A stretch of 64,000 nt of DNA from Cristatella mucedo (taxonomy: Eukaryota; Bryozoa; Phylactolaemata; Cristatellidae): the NCBI GenBank assembly GCA_009760855.2, contig WPIO01000002.1:2517001-2581000 (forward strand), read 5' to 3'. A model generated the notes under the pieces. That model was not told the DNA's origin, made no database searches, and was given only the letters and a program-made list of their open reading frames with translations. The stretch's first letter is position 1; each line of letters begins with the position of its first letter. Positions 43,571-56,231 of the stretch are shown one piece after another. Position numbers and translations under genes: made by a program.

Positions 43571-44151
43571 CTTGCTTTTATGCTGTAAATAAATATCTTC
43601 TAATGCTTCATAACGTTAGTATGCCTGGAATCATCGCGAAAAAACCTCTTAATATACAAACGAATTAACAGCCCCAGTTCCTTCGGCTATAGTGAGAGGA
43701 TTTGTTTATGCCGAGCCAAAGTGGTATAAATGCCGGTTGATGTTTACGGATTCCCATTCAAGCGCTTGCCATTGAGAGACAGCAAATTCGATGAATACAG
43801 TTATTCGTCAAATGACGGAACTAAAGCTTTGTCCACACATCAGCTGAATATTGTGGTGATATTTCGAACCTGCAAGACAGGTGAGTATATCAAGAGAACA
43901 GGGTCGCAGTGCATGCAGCAGTGATGCGCTTTATTTTCCTAAGCTCCAAGTCTGTCGATACTCAACATGCGTTCATGCACTGCAGAAACATGCCGGAGCT
44001 GCTTTGCAGCATGAGTGCTACAATGTTACATTCCGTCGGTTGCTGACGATTGCTAGGAATAAAATTACAAAAGGCAAAAGTATAAGAGCAAAACGGACGG
44101 CAGACTGCTGCATCGACCAGTCACATCTAGAAATGGTAGTTTTAATGTGAG
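43570..44151. other. Intergenic, no supported gene
   Basis: Short ORFs only. The AATAAATAT(C)TTCTAATG(C)TTCATAA motif at about 43.59 kb recurs loosely at 57.2 kb, perhaps the end of a dispersed repeat. Confidence 0.35.
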
Positions 44152-44226
44152 TCACTTGTCCCAGGAGACGACTCCGTCCGTTCGGAGAAAATCGAGTTCT
44201 TCCTTTCGTATTCTCTCTTTCTCCTG
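44152..44226 (-). CDS. TBC1D31: TBC1D31 second coding exon
   Basis: The acceptor CCCGCAG precedes QEKERIRKEELDFLRTDG, which matches the start of the C-terminal coiled coil of TBC1D31 that follows the TBC domain. Phase 0 agrees with the donor at 45,916. Read through, it stops after 24 codons (TGA at 44,152-44,154) with ATTAAA a few bases on. The long C-terminal coiled coil known in vertebrate TBC1D31 is not found elsewhere in this window. Either the protein is truncated here, or an undetected weak donor leads to exons beyond. Confidence 0.65.
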   Translation of the reverse strand, partial: QEKERIRKEELDFLRTDGVVSWDK

Positions 44227-44249
44227 CTGCGGGTAGTCCTAACAATATT

Positions 44250-45560
44250 AATGTTAATAATTATTATTACAATGATAAAAATGCATTTGCATAGCTCCTA
44301 GGAGAGTAAAATCTCTTTAAAAAGGCACTTCATAGAAGCTCAAAAGGAATGATATAATCTGATTAGTTATAGAGCAATCTGTTGCACACATGAGCATGAA
44401 CAGTACGATTCACACGGACGAAGCAAATGCTACCTTGAACAACAGCTGGCTTTGTTTAAAATGTCACGCCAGGAAACGTGGTGACGTCAGTCAGCAGAGA
44501 GTTCGATGCTTTAGGTGCACAGGACAAAAAGCACAGTTCCAGACGGATTTGAGGTCAGGTAAAGGCACAGCTATACGACCACAGAGTCGCAGGTGCAGTT
44601 AGTAAGCATGAAGTCGGAGAAGTATTCCAGAAAGGAAAGGTGGGATAGGAGATATGAGCCACCTAAGTCTAGCAGCTTGGTGGCGATGCGCTGCTTAATG
44701 CTGAGCCAGGGCAGGTTGAAGAGAAGCGGTGCAACGTGACGCTGACCGCAGGCTGTGGGGTTGTGCACTCTCCGAAAGCTTCTCACTGCAGAAGCAGCCA
44801 GACCAAGGACCGAGCAACTGAAGCCTACGTGGAATGTCACAGATGCACGGACTAGCATGGCTGTTGCACTTTCTTGTAAGCAAGCCCAACACTTTGCAAT
44901 ACTACTTAGGTGAAAGTAAGCACACTTGATTGCTGAGCTGATGTGGCCATTTAGCAAATGGTCATTTGAAAACAAAATCCAACTTTCGTTCAAAGTCTAC
45001 AGGGGGGGAAGGCATGCTTGCTGATTCCATTTTGAGTGAGGGTCAGACTTTCCGAGTGAAATTAAGTTTACTCAGAACTATTAGTCTTACCATCTTTCAA
45101 CTTGATAATGCTGACAGCCATTCAAGTGCAAATGCCGATAACACAAGCTGAGATGGAGTTGAGATACTCGCAGGTGTTGGAAAGCAGTGAAGCATCAAAT
45201 GCATAGGTATCGACAAGAGGAGACAAGCACGAACAATAAAAAAGTCGGACACCTAGCACAGATCTCTGTGGGGCATCCCAAATTTCAAAGGCTCTCAGGA
45301 TGCACGCTGGCCAAAGACAACAATACTCAGAAAACACCATGTAGGAATATGAAATATCCTAACATAGACTTAAACCATTGCAGTGCAATGCCAATATTAC
45401 CCAGGCAAGATGATAAGATGATAAGATGATAAGCACAAAAGGACTGGTGGTGATCAAAGGTGATCACAGCACCAAATACTTGAGAGATATGTAACAGACT
45501 GACTAAAGAGAATCTACTTAAATGGAAATTTCTGAGAAGGCCGGGGTACACTCGTGGTAG
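44250..45560 (-). pseudogene. Degenerate LINE, inside a TBC1D31 intron
   Basis: An AT-rich tail near 44.25-44.28 kb, a 3'-UTR-like stretch (AAATCTCTTTAAAAAGGCACTTC), and frames with DHLLNGHISSAIKCAYFHL and WLSIKQRIATKLL (44,571-44,993), then QRSVLGVRLFYCSCLSPL (about 45.2-45.3 kb) equivalent to PQGSVLGPVLF. All in family A order, with many stops. Much older than the LINE at 12.6 kb. Confidence 0.65.
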
Positions 45561-45916
45561 TGCAGTCTCTATGAACTGACGAGCTCTAAATCACGACTGG
45601 AGTTTATTCTCTAGGCTAATGTTCTAAAATAAGACTGGAGCCGGTATGCCACTTCTCCTTCAAACGTTTATCTGATAGGACGGCAGAAGGACCTGGTGCC
45701 AAAAGCACAGCAAAAAATCTCACCGTGAGTCAGTCAGCGACTCTTGTAAGTCACCGACTGACACACAGTCGGGCGGGTCACAGCAACAACCAATTTAGCA
45801 TGCACCTCCCTGCCAGGCAGCGACAGCCAGGGGAGTGGGGTTGGGTGGGGAGGAGAGTTTAAGCCTCCCACCATTCGATCAATCGACGGCAGCGAAAAGA
45901 CGGCGCGCCGGCTCAC

Positions 45917-48016
45917 CTTAACGCGGTGGGGAAATTTGGCCACCAACGGATACTGGCCTCCGGCGTTCAGTGGCCTGAAGGGCTCCAGGAGCGCTCGCGG
46001 GTGCACGTCGTCGGGCGTGGTCTCCATCAGCCGGTAGGCCTCGTCGAGGACGCGCGCCACGCCCGCGGCATTGTGGTGACGATAGAACTGCCGGAACTCG
46101 TCCGTGTCGCGACAGCCGAGCAGCGGGACGCGCGAGGACAGGCTGTAGGCGACGACGGCGAGCAGCAGGAAGGCGGGTGGCGAGACGACCAGGTGGTCCC
46201 ACAGGCGCAGCCACTCGGCGCGCGTGAACACCTCGGAGAAGCCGGTCTCCAGCAGCGACCAGGCGTACAGCTGCGCCGTCACGCCGTGCTTGACGAAGTG
46301 CTGGAACAGCTCCTTGTCGTGATACGACAGCACGTTCTCGACGGCCGACAGCACGTTGACGGGCGGATGTGGCGCGTAGTCGAACCAGCGCTGGCACCAG
46401 CTAGTCAGCACCGTGGCCGACACCTCGAACGCCAGCAGCTGATTGTTCTGCAGCAGCTTGGCGAACGGGAAGACGAGGAGCGGCAGGAACGTGGTCTCGG
46501 TGACCGCCGGCGCCCAGTAGGCGAGCGCCGACAGCAGGCGCTGGAACACGCGCAGCAGCTTCTGGCTGCGTATAGGATAGATGCGGTGCACGTCGACGTA
46601 TGCCGGATGCACGCCCTTGGCGACCAGCACGTCGTACGCCTCGAAGTTCTCGGGCAGTCGCAGCACCGTCTTCCAGATGAAGCAGCGGTAGCGCTCGGGA
46701 AACTCGCCGTACTCGCGCAGGATGTGCCGCAGCTTCTCTCCATTCAGCGTGCGCGACTGCTCGACCTTTTGCGCGATCAGCTCCTTGACGCGGTCGCCGG
46801 GTCGAACTCTGACTCGCACCGTCTGCACGGGCGGCCCGGCGACAGCGGCTCCCTTAGACGAAGACGTCGGTCGGCCCGCTCCGCTGCCGCCGGCGGCGAC
46901 TGCTGACGAGGCCGCATCGGCGGCTGCATCGCGCTGAAGCTGCGCCAGCAGGCCGACGTCGTAGACGGCAACGTTGCCGCTGTCCATGATGCAGGCGCAC
47001 TTGACCGAGCCTGAGGCGGCCGGCGCCGACGCGGCCGCCGCCATGTCGAGCGACGTGACGCGCAGCTCGAGCGAGCCGACGTTGAACAGCTCGCAGCTCG
47101 TCTTGACGTCGACGAAGCGCGCCAGCCCGCTGCTGCACACCATGGCGAGCACGTCGGAGGCGTGCAGGTGAGCGGGCGCGTAGCGCAGCTGGCGAACGCC
47201 GCGCTCGTCTGACGGCAGCTCGAGAGCCTTCTCGAGCGTGCGCGTCTCCAGGCACCAGACGTGCACAACGTTGGACCGGCCGGCGGCGGCCAGCCGACGG
47301 CCGCCGGCGTTGCAGGCGAACGTCCGGTAGCAGACGTCGACGCTGGCCAGCGTCGACGTCAGCTCGAACTGGCGCTCCATCGTCTCGCTGCTCCAGGCGT
47401 GCACCGAGCTGTCCTTGAAGCAGGTGAGTATCGTGTCGCTGCACGGAACGAAGAAGGCGCGCAGCAGCCCGCCGCTTCCGCCCACGCCGGCTCTGCTTCC
47501 GCCCATGTCCAGCTTCCGCTTCCGCTCGAACGTGTCCAGGTTCCACAGGACGGCCGTGTCGGCCGACGTCGAGATGGCGTAGCGGCCCGACGAGTGCACC
47601 GAGACGGCAACGATAGACGAGTCGTGGCCGCGCATGACGGCCACGCCGTCGGGGCTGTCGACGCTGTAGCAGCGCAGCGTGCAGTCGGAGAGTGCGACGA
47701 GGTACTCGCTCTTGCGACGGAGCGCGAACGCCAGACAGGTGCAGGGCAGGCTGAGGCGCAGCAGCAGCGCAAAGCGGTTGCGCACGAGGTCGAACAGGTA
47801 GACGCTGCCCTGGCAGTCGCCGGCGATGAACTGGTCGCAGGCAGAGCTGAAGGCGGCGTGCAGGAAGCGAATCTCGGAGCGCACGACGCTCAGGCTCGTC
47901 GTGGGCGTGGCGTAGCTGTTGACCACCTCGAGGTAGAGGCCGTCCTGGCCGACGTCGACCTTCTTCGACAAGAGACTGCCGGCTTTCTTCTTCTTCACGA
48001 ACACTTGCCCGTGCAT
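45917..48016 (-). CDS. TBC1D31: TBC1D31 (WDR67) large first exon: WD40 and TBC domains
   Basis: TBC1 domain family member 31, in vertebrates a centriolar-satellite protein linked to ciliogenesis. A 2,100-bp exon of 700 codons from ATG 48,016 to a GTGAGC donor at 45,916. Residues ~50-345 form WD40-type repeats (IAGDCQGSVYLFDL, VALSDCTLRCYSVD, VHSSGRYAISTSADTAVLWN, AAAGRSNVVHVWCLE). An Ala/Gly-rich linker follows, then a TBC domain at ~425-630 (FPERYRCFIWKTVLRLP, LPLLVFPFAKLLQNNQLLAF, NVLSYHDKELFQHFVKHGV, WSLLETGFSEVFTRAEWLRL), ending ETTPDDVHPRALL. The usual Arg-finger box (IxxDxxR) is not seen, as in this subfamily. The gene body is GC-rich, giving long shadow ORFs in other frames. Confidence 0.92.
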
Positions 48017-48590
48017 GGTTCAATCGCGCGAACGACGCTCCTGCAGCGGACGAAGCGTCGGCGTCACGCTGCTGCTGCTGCACAACGGTAGCAGACTGCG
48101 CAACGAACCGACCATATCCGGACCGAGCTTCATGCTTCGAATCAGAAGTGCTCTCACTCACTCTCTCTCTCTCTCTCACTTTCAATTTTCCTGTATGGCA
48201 GATGAAGCGGCTAGCCTAGCACACCTTTCCTTCCTGCGAGTAATGCTGTCGTTACGATTGATCTACAGTTGGCACAGCTGGGGTACAGGCAGCAGGCAGA
48301 ATGCAAAAAAAAAACTCCAAAAGGTTTCCGAAGGACTGAACTTTGACCTCGTTGGAGGCGGCCCAAACATAAAGCCAGGTGGCACATCCTTCTGGGAGCA
48401 GGGAGCTGCCCGGCTTATGGGACTGAACATCGGCTGCTACCTGCTCTCTGATCGAGCAGGTCTCAGCTGCTGCAGCCTAAATGAAGACTCAAGTGCAGCC
48501 AAGGTTAAGCACAACAAGTCTGTGGCATACTCATTGCAAGGTTCGCTGGCAGAGTCTTACTGTGCACTGCTAGTACAACAATGTAAAGGA
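48017..48590. promoter_or_regulatory. Upstream region of TBC1D31
   Basis: Contains a (CT)n run at about 48,158-48,180 and GC-rich sequence just 5' of the TBC1D31 start. This is the likely promoter, though no TATA box stands out. Confidence 0.35.
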
Positions 48591-48775
48591 TAGAACACTG
48601 GCAGCATGCATGCCACCAAGTTGCAGGGGTTACATATACAAGAAAGTGTTTAAAATTAGCAGGAAATGCATATCCCATAAAGATCAACATTTGGCAACAG
48701 CCCAGTATGGCACAATCAGCCCATCCTGCAGACGGTGGCATGATTCTCGTGACATGCGGAGCATCGATAAGAGAA

Positions 48776-48850
48776 ATGAGATCAAATAGAGACAGACAAA
48801 ACTATGAGATCAAATAGAGAGAGACAAAATTATGAGATCAAGGCAGAGAG
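48776..48850. repeat. 28-bp tandem repeat
   Basis: Unit ATGAGATCAAATAGAGA(C/G)AGA followed by CAAAA(C/T)T, two full copies (48,776 and 48,804) and a partial third. Non-coding. Confidence 0.8.
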
Positions 48851-48859
48851 TCAGCCCCA

Positions 48860-50100
48860 AAAATCACTAAGATTTGAAGTCAATGCCTGCTATCTGGGTG
48901 GGCATAACCAAGAAGGTAAAGGTCGAATGCAAGCCACATCACAGTTGCTGCTGAAACTAATGACATTGGATTGGCTGACGGAGCAATGCACGGCAACTGT
49001 GATATCCTGCTTCCCCATCTTCGGGCAGAGCACAATTAGGCAGCTGACTTGACACACAGGCAACAACAAAGCCTCCTCTTCAGTTCACCTATAGGCATTT
49101 ACAGTCCAGAGTTAGAATGGTTTAGTGATTCGGATTTAGCTTTTACGCTGCCCTTGCACGCGGGGAAGCATTGCTTGTGCGCATGCGACCGTGGATATAC
49201 TGAAATGTTGGCATGCTACATTAGGAATATTCTGACTCCTTAGATACCATTTTAGGTTCCTAAAGTTATAGTGAATAGGAATTGGTTCTGCCACAATCTA
49301 CGGTTAAGCTCCATTAAAACCCAACTCATGTAATAGTCATTAAATTGTGCTCGGGCTTTCAATTAAGTTGTTGACTAAGATTAGGGCTGGATACCCGTAG
49401 CCCCCCTCCCGTGGCTGTCAAACCGTCTGTTCTACGCTAACGACATGGACTTGTTTTTGTTAAGTATGGGCGCCCTTGATCTTGGCAGTGTTCTCCTACC
49501 ATCGGCGTACTCACATGCATCGGTGATGCACCTACGACTCCATAGCCTCGCTTAGTGGCGCTGCTTTCAACGGTATTTGTCATGCGTCAGAAAAGGACTA
49601 GCAACTTTAGGAATGCCCTGCTTTCAGCCTAAGGGCATCGATGCCGAAGAAGAAGGTACAGGGTTACAAGAGAACAGGGGAGCAGGTAGAGTGTGGCCCC
49701 CAATTGGACCGCCTCGAACGGGCGCGGTTGGAATTTCGAAAGTGCAGCATTTTAAGTCAGCGGCTTCTTTATACGACCCACTGCTAACCTCTGAAGTGAC
49801 GCTATCGATAGAAAGTGAACGGAACGCGGCCTTAATTCGAACTACTCAGTTGCCCGTTTTACATCTACGACGAGCTCGCGCTGGCCAAGCGGTCGACGCC
49901 TACGCACGACGACATATACCGGGCGCGCTCATATTCCGAAGAACGCTGCTGACGCGAACTCGTACGCGCTGAGATCGAGGACGCAGCGGCTTCAGCACTC
50001 GACGGAAGCGGCGATCCCTGGCAGCACGGCGCCGGACGGATACTTAACGACCGCGTCCACCCAGCCCGCTAGAGGCTTGGACGTGGAGCGCAGCCTGGCC
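48860..50100. other. Gene-poor stretch
   Basis: No gene signature. The 49.8-50.1 kb interval is relatively CpG-rich and could be a promoter-type island. The open frame 49,577-49,972 has no recognisable family. Confidence 0.35.
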
Positions 50101-50104
50101 AGCC

Positions 50105-50231
50105 ATGAGCAAGCAAGGCACTGCAAATAGTCATAGCAACAGCAGCGAATGCTCACCCCTTGCGAGGCAGTCTTTAATGGCGCACACCGAGGCAGCGCAT
50201 CAGTTAGTAGCCCCGGATACAGCGGCGTGGG
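50105..50231 (+). CDS. Possible first coding exon of an unidentified gene
   Basis: ATG at 50,105 follows a CpG-rich block; about 42 codons (MSKQGTANSHSNSSECSPLA...) reach a good donor (TGG/GTAAGC) near 50,231. No matching downstream exon was identified and no family is recognised, so support is weak. Confidence 0.2.
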
Positions 50232-50299
50232 TAAGCTGCGTTCGAATATCCCGGCAGCCCCGGGAGATAACTACCTCTAAGACGGCGTGGGTGTGGTTC

Positions 50300-51410
50300 T
50301 AGGTCTGGGCGATATTTGCCGCGCATGCCAGCGCACGATGCTGGTCGGAGCGTTTACGAATCGTGCAGTGGTGACAGTGGTAGATCCGACGGGGTAAGCT
50401 GGTCTGGCAGGGAAGGCAAGTTCTACTGGCGGCTCGGTTGGTCATGTGCTGGGCCGGTATATTGCGTTCTCCCACAAACCATGCGACCGTGCTTGCTTCG
50501 CAGCATACGTAAAGTACATTGAAAGAGTTCAAATTCTCCGATGGCGCTATACACATATATTGCTATTGTTACTACTATTACAATCACGAAGGTGATCATA
50601 CTATTAATTATATAGAAATTTACTAGAGTCCGAAACGAGCTATGTGTCTTTCTAAGCACAAACATGTATTGCGCGTTGCTCGGAGGCTATACGTCGTAAA
50701 TGCCCCTGGACTATGAGCTATGAGCTTGTCAGCTGAGCTTCGATTAAGAGCCATTTGCCTTTTCTCTAAGTTAGGACGCTTATGAGATGGTCGCGATAAG
50801 CTGAGGCTTATGTACGGTAGTGATTATTGTGACCTACGAGCTGGCTGCTACATAAGGCTTGTGCCTGACCGCAGCGGCATTCTTAGGAGCAAAGGTTTGC
50901 CATTCGGCGAGTCTAGCACTGAGCGCGGGCTGCTGCGAACCATTCAATGAGTCAGCAGGAAGTCGCCCTGACGTATTAGTCCGATAATACAGGCTATTGT
51001 TGTGCTTTTACTAATGCGGCTGCGTTGCTAGCGCTGCATGCGAAATATTGAGTACTGTGTTTTATAGTCGGCATATTGCTAGTTTCGGGTGTTTGCACAT
51101 TGCACGCGTTGTGTCGCTAACCGAACTAGTGAGGGTTTCGCTGTCATAGCAACGGCCAGAGTGAACTGGGAGCGGCGATCTTGAGCTAGTGTCGTTTTTT
51201 GGCTGTGACCTGCAAAGCGATGGTGCGAGACCACTCAGAGTAGCGAGGCGTGCGAACGCTTTCGCCAGGATAGACTCAACTTTTTAGCGTTGTTAATAAT
51301 GGCCGCCCATGAAAACGCCGCGAACAAATTTAATTCACCTTCGCTTCAACCAGCTCGTCGTATCTATGTCCTTAATTCCGCTCTCTTCCCTATGCCTATC
51401 CTTATATATA
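50300..51410. other. No supported feature
   Basis: Mixed-composition DNA with only short ORFs; nothing recognised. Confidence 0.35.
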
Positions 51411-51417
51411 TCCTATT

Positions 51418-51562
51418 CCCTATATATATATATATATATATTTATTTATTTATATTTATATATATATAAATATGTAATTTCTTCTATATTTATATATATA
51501 TTCTTCTATATATATAAATATAAGCATATAATTTCTTCTATATATATATATACAGCCTGCCA

Positions 51563-51600
<38 letters not shown>

Positions 51601-51601
51601 T
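51418..51601. repeat. AT microsatellite cluster
   Basis: (TA)n tracts with interspersed TTTATTTA and TTCTTCTATATT units over about 180 bp. The apparent ORF across it is low complexity. Confidence 0.95.
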
Positions 51602-51619
51602 AAGTTCTTCCTGTTATTA

Positions 51620-52430
51620 TGTATGGGGTTGATGATGCACCACCGTGAAAATCGGGATCACTGCATGCTGACGTACCGGAAAAACAGGTTGGCTCACCCT
51701 TATCCTCATCAGATGAATCAAGAGAATGTTCTGCTGGAGGTTCTGGTGTAGGACGTCCCTAACCGTGCGGAAGTGGTCTCAATGCAAGCGGAATGTTTGG
51801 GTAGACTGTTCTTGACTTCTTTTGCTTCGTTATTTATCCGGAAAGAGGAGGAACCAGAGGCAGAAATTACATCATTTATGTGGTTGCTTGGCTCTCTCGC
51901 CGCACCACTGAAACTGAGACTGAAAACGGGACTGATGGTCTTTAGCCATTAAACCACCGTGAAAGCTTTGTTGTACATGTAGCGCAGCATGTATGCGAGG
52001 CTCAAGGCTAGTCGTAGTCACCAGCCTTGCATCCGAAACAAAGATGATATGTCTTCTTCACTTGAGAAGTGATATTTTTCTTTTGGTTGGCTACTGTCAC
52101 TTCCCCACAAATATAGCAACAATTGTCCACAGTATTAACGCACTTTTGAGGCTTTACTGTTCTGTATTGTACCTAAATGGATAAAATAACATTTTTATGT
52201 AACAATAGCTTAAGTTTCTTGTACAAAGTTTAAAATATCGTAAATGCTCAAACTTTTCGACTGGGCTTTACGACTTCAGTTCACTGCAGCTGTAGCCGGG
52301 CAGTAGTATTGCATTGCATCAGAAAATGGTACTATCAACTTCGGAATATTTTTGCATGATGGCATTATGCAATGCGATGCAATATGACATCAGTCTAGGC
52401 TTATTTATGATATTATTGCAATCTTCCTAG
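51620..52430. other. Gene-poor stretch, possible decayed element
   Basis: On the minus strand near 51.64-51.77 kb a 45-codon Ser/Pro/Asp-rich frame (TPEPPAEHSLDSSDEDKGEP) resembles linker regions of transposon proteins, but no catalytic domain accompanies it. Nothing else seen. Confidence 0.25.
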
Positions 52431-52524
52431 ATATACGTATGCGGGGTATGGAAATTCCCCCCCCCCCGACTTCCCCCCATGACATCCCCTGCCATCCCTC
52501 CCCTGCGGTAAGAAATTTACCACT

Positions 52525-52645
52525 GGGGTATAGGGTTTAGGGGTTTTGGGTTTAGAGTTTAGAGTTTTAGGCTTTAGGGTTTTAGGGCTTAGCGGTTACG
52601 GTTCAGGGTTTAGGGTTTCAAGGTTTTGGGCTTAGGATTTATATA
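52525..52645. repeat. Degenerate interstitial telomere-like tract
   Basis: About 120 bp of variants of TTTAGGG/TTAGGG/GGTTTTAGGG, all in the same orientation, without any exact long array. Flanked by C/G-rich CATCCCC-type sequence at 52,450-52,500 and, roughly inverted, at 52,950-53,030. Confidence 0.75.
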
Positions 52646-52818
52646 CATATATATGCTAATATGCGTTTTTCTGAGTACAGTGATTGTTTGCGCCTTTTTA
52701 TTGCTTGTTTTTTGAGATTGATCGAACGGACTGTGTAGTGAAAGGCCAATCAGGAATTTAAAAAGTCCAATTATACTGAGTTGATTTTATTTCAATAGAG
52801 TGTGAACTACATTTGGTC

Positions 52819-52920
<102 letters not shown>

Positions 52921-53199
52921 TCTTAGTTATACATTCATCAACATAGGGTGAAATGTCCTACGTGGGGAATGTCGGCGGGGGGATGTCCTAAGGTCCACGG
53001 GGGAATGTCCAGTGGAAAATATCCCATATTCATTTATGCGCTGAAGCACAGAAAATGAACTAGATGAAAAATCTTCAAAACAAGAGCCAATAAAAGCTGT
53101 CTTTGGTTATATTCCTATTCAGCTCACCAAGATACTACATATTAGGGCCTTTTTAAGTCAGTAACGATTTCAATGTTGACCGGTGTAATAGCAAGTCAT

Positions 53200-55640
53200 C
53201 TGATAAGTAAATCAAACCACGTAGTTCAATTTGTGTAATTCTTGCAATAATTTGGATTCTAAATGCTTGCCTTGATTCTACATTGATGCTAACTGCATGC
53301 AAAAACCTGATTTAGCAACGTGAATTAAGCTTCATTTCTTTAAACCTCTGCATGAGACTTCCTGCATTTTGCTTCTCATCTCTACTGCTGCTGTTTGAGA
53401 GTTCGTCAATTGCTCTGTTTTCATTAGACTTCTTGAAGAAAAGAGAATTTCAAATGGACATAGAATGGCCCTACCTTTTCGAAGTCCTACAGAAGTGACC
53501 GTCTGTTGTTCTGGCGAGTTTTTTTTCAGCATGAGCATTTTTCCTTGAATACACGTAAAGAATGCTCAGCGAGAAGTTTTTTACTCTCCTCCGCCCAAAT
53601 TAAATTTCCATACTTCAGAATGCACGTAGGCTGCCTGTTGGCTACAGCGCAGTATTGGTCATCAGGTTAGACAAATTAATTTTGTCAGGTACAACCTTAA
53701 AGGATTCCAGAAGCACAGCATACCACGCCAAAAAGAAATTACTAGAGTAGTACATTCCGCCTTTGAGAAAGAAAAACGTAACAGGATTAAAACGTAACGC
53801 TCACGAGACAAAACACTGACTTTTTCCTACAGCGATTCATTGAAAGATTGCGGAATTAGGACAGAAACCAAGCTTCCCACTTCAAATTCGAGTCATTCCA
53901 GAGTTATGTTAGTTACATCAATAACGGAGTCGCGCTTGCATAGTAATACTACTACTACTAATAATAATATAGCCGTCTGTAGTGCACTAATGTAACTAAA
54001 TGAACTTCATCTCTTTCTAATCCGATGATGGCAAAAAGATCGGGGAGACTGTAAAAAAGTTGAAAAAAGAACAATATGATGAGTCTAGTGGTGGTGCTAC
54101 TTTAGGGCACGAGTCTATTACCTCGTCTATTTGTCAGAAAATCTGTTACAGCATAGCAAAGATTACTAGAAATTATGCTTACCTTGCTGCTAAAGAGATG
54201 GCTAACGATCAGCATCAGCATTTTTGGCTCTTGAGTCTACAATTCAGATTTTGCCTAATAGAAGTAGCCTGGCCACACGATTGCTTGATAATAGCTATAT
54301 TAGTTATTATATTCAATAGGCAATCACATCGACACAAATCTGCTAAAGCTGATTGCCATCCTAGCCATGTCCTGTGCCTTAGCGACATGGTCATCGTCGT
54401 AGGAAAAGTTGAGGATTACAGTAGGAGGACCATAGGACCATGCGTTCATTGTTAAGGTTCAAGCTCAATTGCAAAAAAAATGGCCTCTACTCTAGCTCAA
54501 GCCTAGACTGGCAGCCCAGACTGGCAGCCCAAACTATCCCCGTGACAATAACGGCAAGGTAATTGTGGGGCAGTTTGAGCTGGGCTTACATGCTTCTCCG
54601 TTATTTCCTCTTAACTGGCTGAATAATCGTGTGTTACGTGCTACGGCATAATTTCCGAATGAACTGGATGCCACTACAGATACTTGAGCCTGACTGGCAT
54701 ACGTACACAACCACCTGACGGCTAGCCGTCGAGCAGCGCTACATGCCAGCAGAGACTGGGGTGCTGCAAACTGCGAGCCCGTGATCTGCCGTACAAGTTA
54801 TCACGAGCTGACGTTTTCCACGATGTGACTCTTGAATACCAGCTGTTGAATGTACAGAGCAGGCACGAGCTGGTGGATGTGTGATAGCTGGTGCCGTTGT
54901 TTGACCACTCAGCAAAGCCTCGATGTAAAATTCCTTTGTCTGAGAGCTACAAAATGACTGCAAACTTCATGTGATGTTTCCCAATTTTACGCAAAGGGAC
55001 TAATGGCAGTGAATCACGATTGAGCCAACACATCTAAAGCCACCCAAACGAAGAGAGCAACAGTTATGTTTCCATACTCCAACCCATAACTTATCTATGG
55101 CTAGGCGGCTACATAGCTGAACAGCTGCACCAGTTTCAACCTCTGCCTGCCCCCAGGTCCTTTATGGACAATATATTAGCTGTCCCACTCCTTTGCTTAG
55201 TGACGTTCGGCAACCGATGTTTTTACTCTCCGTGTCTTAGACTCAAGAACTTACTTCCACGATTCTTAGAAACCTACGTCTTTTCTCGTGCTGCCGTCTG
55301 TGGAAAATGATTTGAAGCCTTGCTGAGCTGCTACTTCCCTTCTACTCACTTTCTCGCCTGCATTCCTCGCTCAGCTATGATTCATGCTCATTCTTTTTTG
55401 TTTGAGATGAAGTAAATTGTCTAAAACAATTACACCGGAAGGAACTTCAAATTTGAGAGAGCTATTGAAAACTCTCCAGCGTAGCACTAACTTAGCCCTT
55501 GCGGCTTTGTGGTTACACGCAGAATATATCACATTTACGTTCTATTATAGAGATCTCTACTTTTCTGAAAGCTCGGCGGAGCTACTTTCAAGCTGGACTG
55601 ATCAGCCTTTACTAAATTTGCAGCCCACTCTCAGTTAACT
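53200..55640. repeat. Dispersed repeat, copy 1
   Basis: Aligns in direct orientation with 57,650-60,580. Shared blocks: TTAGACTTCTTGAAG (53.43/57.88 kb), ACAACCACCTGAC with AGCCGTCGAGC (54.71/59.58 kb), GAATACCAGCTG(T/C)TGAATG (54.84/59.71 kb) and CTTGCTTAG-type text near 55.2/60.1 kb. The 53.2-54.4 kb part also matches LINE family A minus strand (AGCATTTTTGG), so it derives partly from an old LINE. Confidence 0.6.
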
Positions 55641-55649
55641 GGCGTTGGC

Positions 55650-56225
55650 CTTCTCAAAGAGTGAATCGAATGTAAATATTTACAGATTCTTTTGTTTCAT
55701 AAGTAAAAAATTGACTAATTCATATACCCTGTATTTTACCACTATATGATCCTATACATTACCACTGAACTGTACTTACAATAGCAGAGCAGACGAATGC
55801 TCAACTGAGTTTTCTCAAAAAACTCACACTACTTCCATGTACTGTACGTTTGACGGAGAAGCTGGGACTTGGCTTTAGATGCAAAGCAGCTGATCGCAGA
55901 AGCTTAGCAACTAATGAGCGTTTGCAATCTCTTTCAAGCTCTAGATGATTATCCGAAAGTGGCGCACAAACTTTGGAATAAGTTACACCATAATCATCCA
56001 CACTCGTAAATCAGATTTTTAGGCTCAATAGGCAAATAGAAAAGGAAGCATTCCAAAGCTTTGTCTCATACTCCACTATGCCTAGTTGGGAAATCGCCCG
56101 CGACCTACGTCAGGAAACTCGCTTGCCCCGATGAAGCAAGCGGTTTCTTATTGGAGCATCTGCTTTTTGATTGGAATTCGTTTTAGAAGATTATTGCGTT
56201 CGGGAAAGCAAGTCGTCGCTGAGAT
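55650..56225. other. No supported feature
   Basis: AT-rich spacer without recognisable elements. Confidence 0.35.
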
Positions 56226-56231
56226 ATTAAC

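Noticed and set aside
45918-48185. Long antisense and alternative-frame ORFs (up to 440 codons) over the TBC1D31 exon
   Set aside because: They are Arg/Ala-rich shadows of a GC-rich exon; only the 760-codon minus frame has WD40 and TBC motifs.
50300-50400. A RING-CH-like exon (ICRACQR)
   Set aside because: Only two cysteines in a short frame, no further zinc ligands, phases unclear.
51418-51632. A 107-codon ORF rich in Tyr and Ile
   Set aside because: It is translation of a (TA)n microsatellite.
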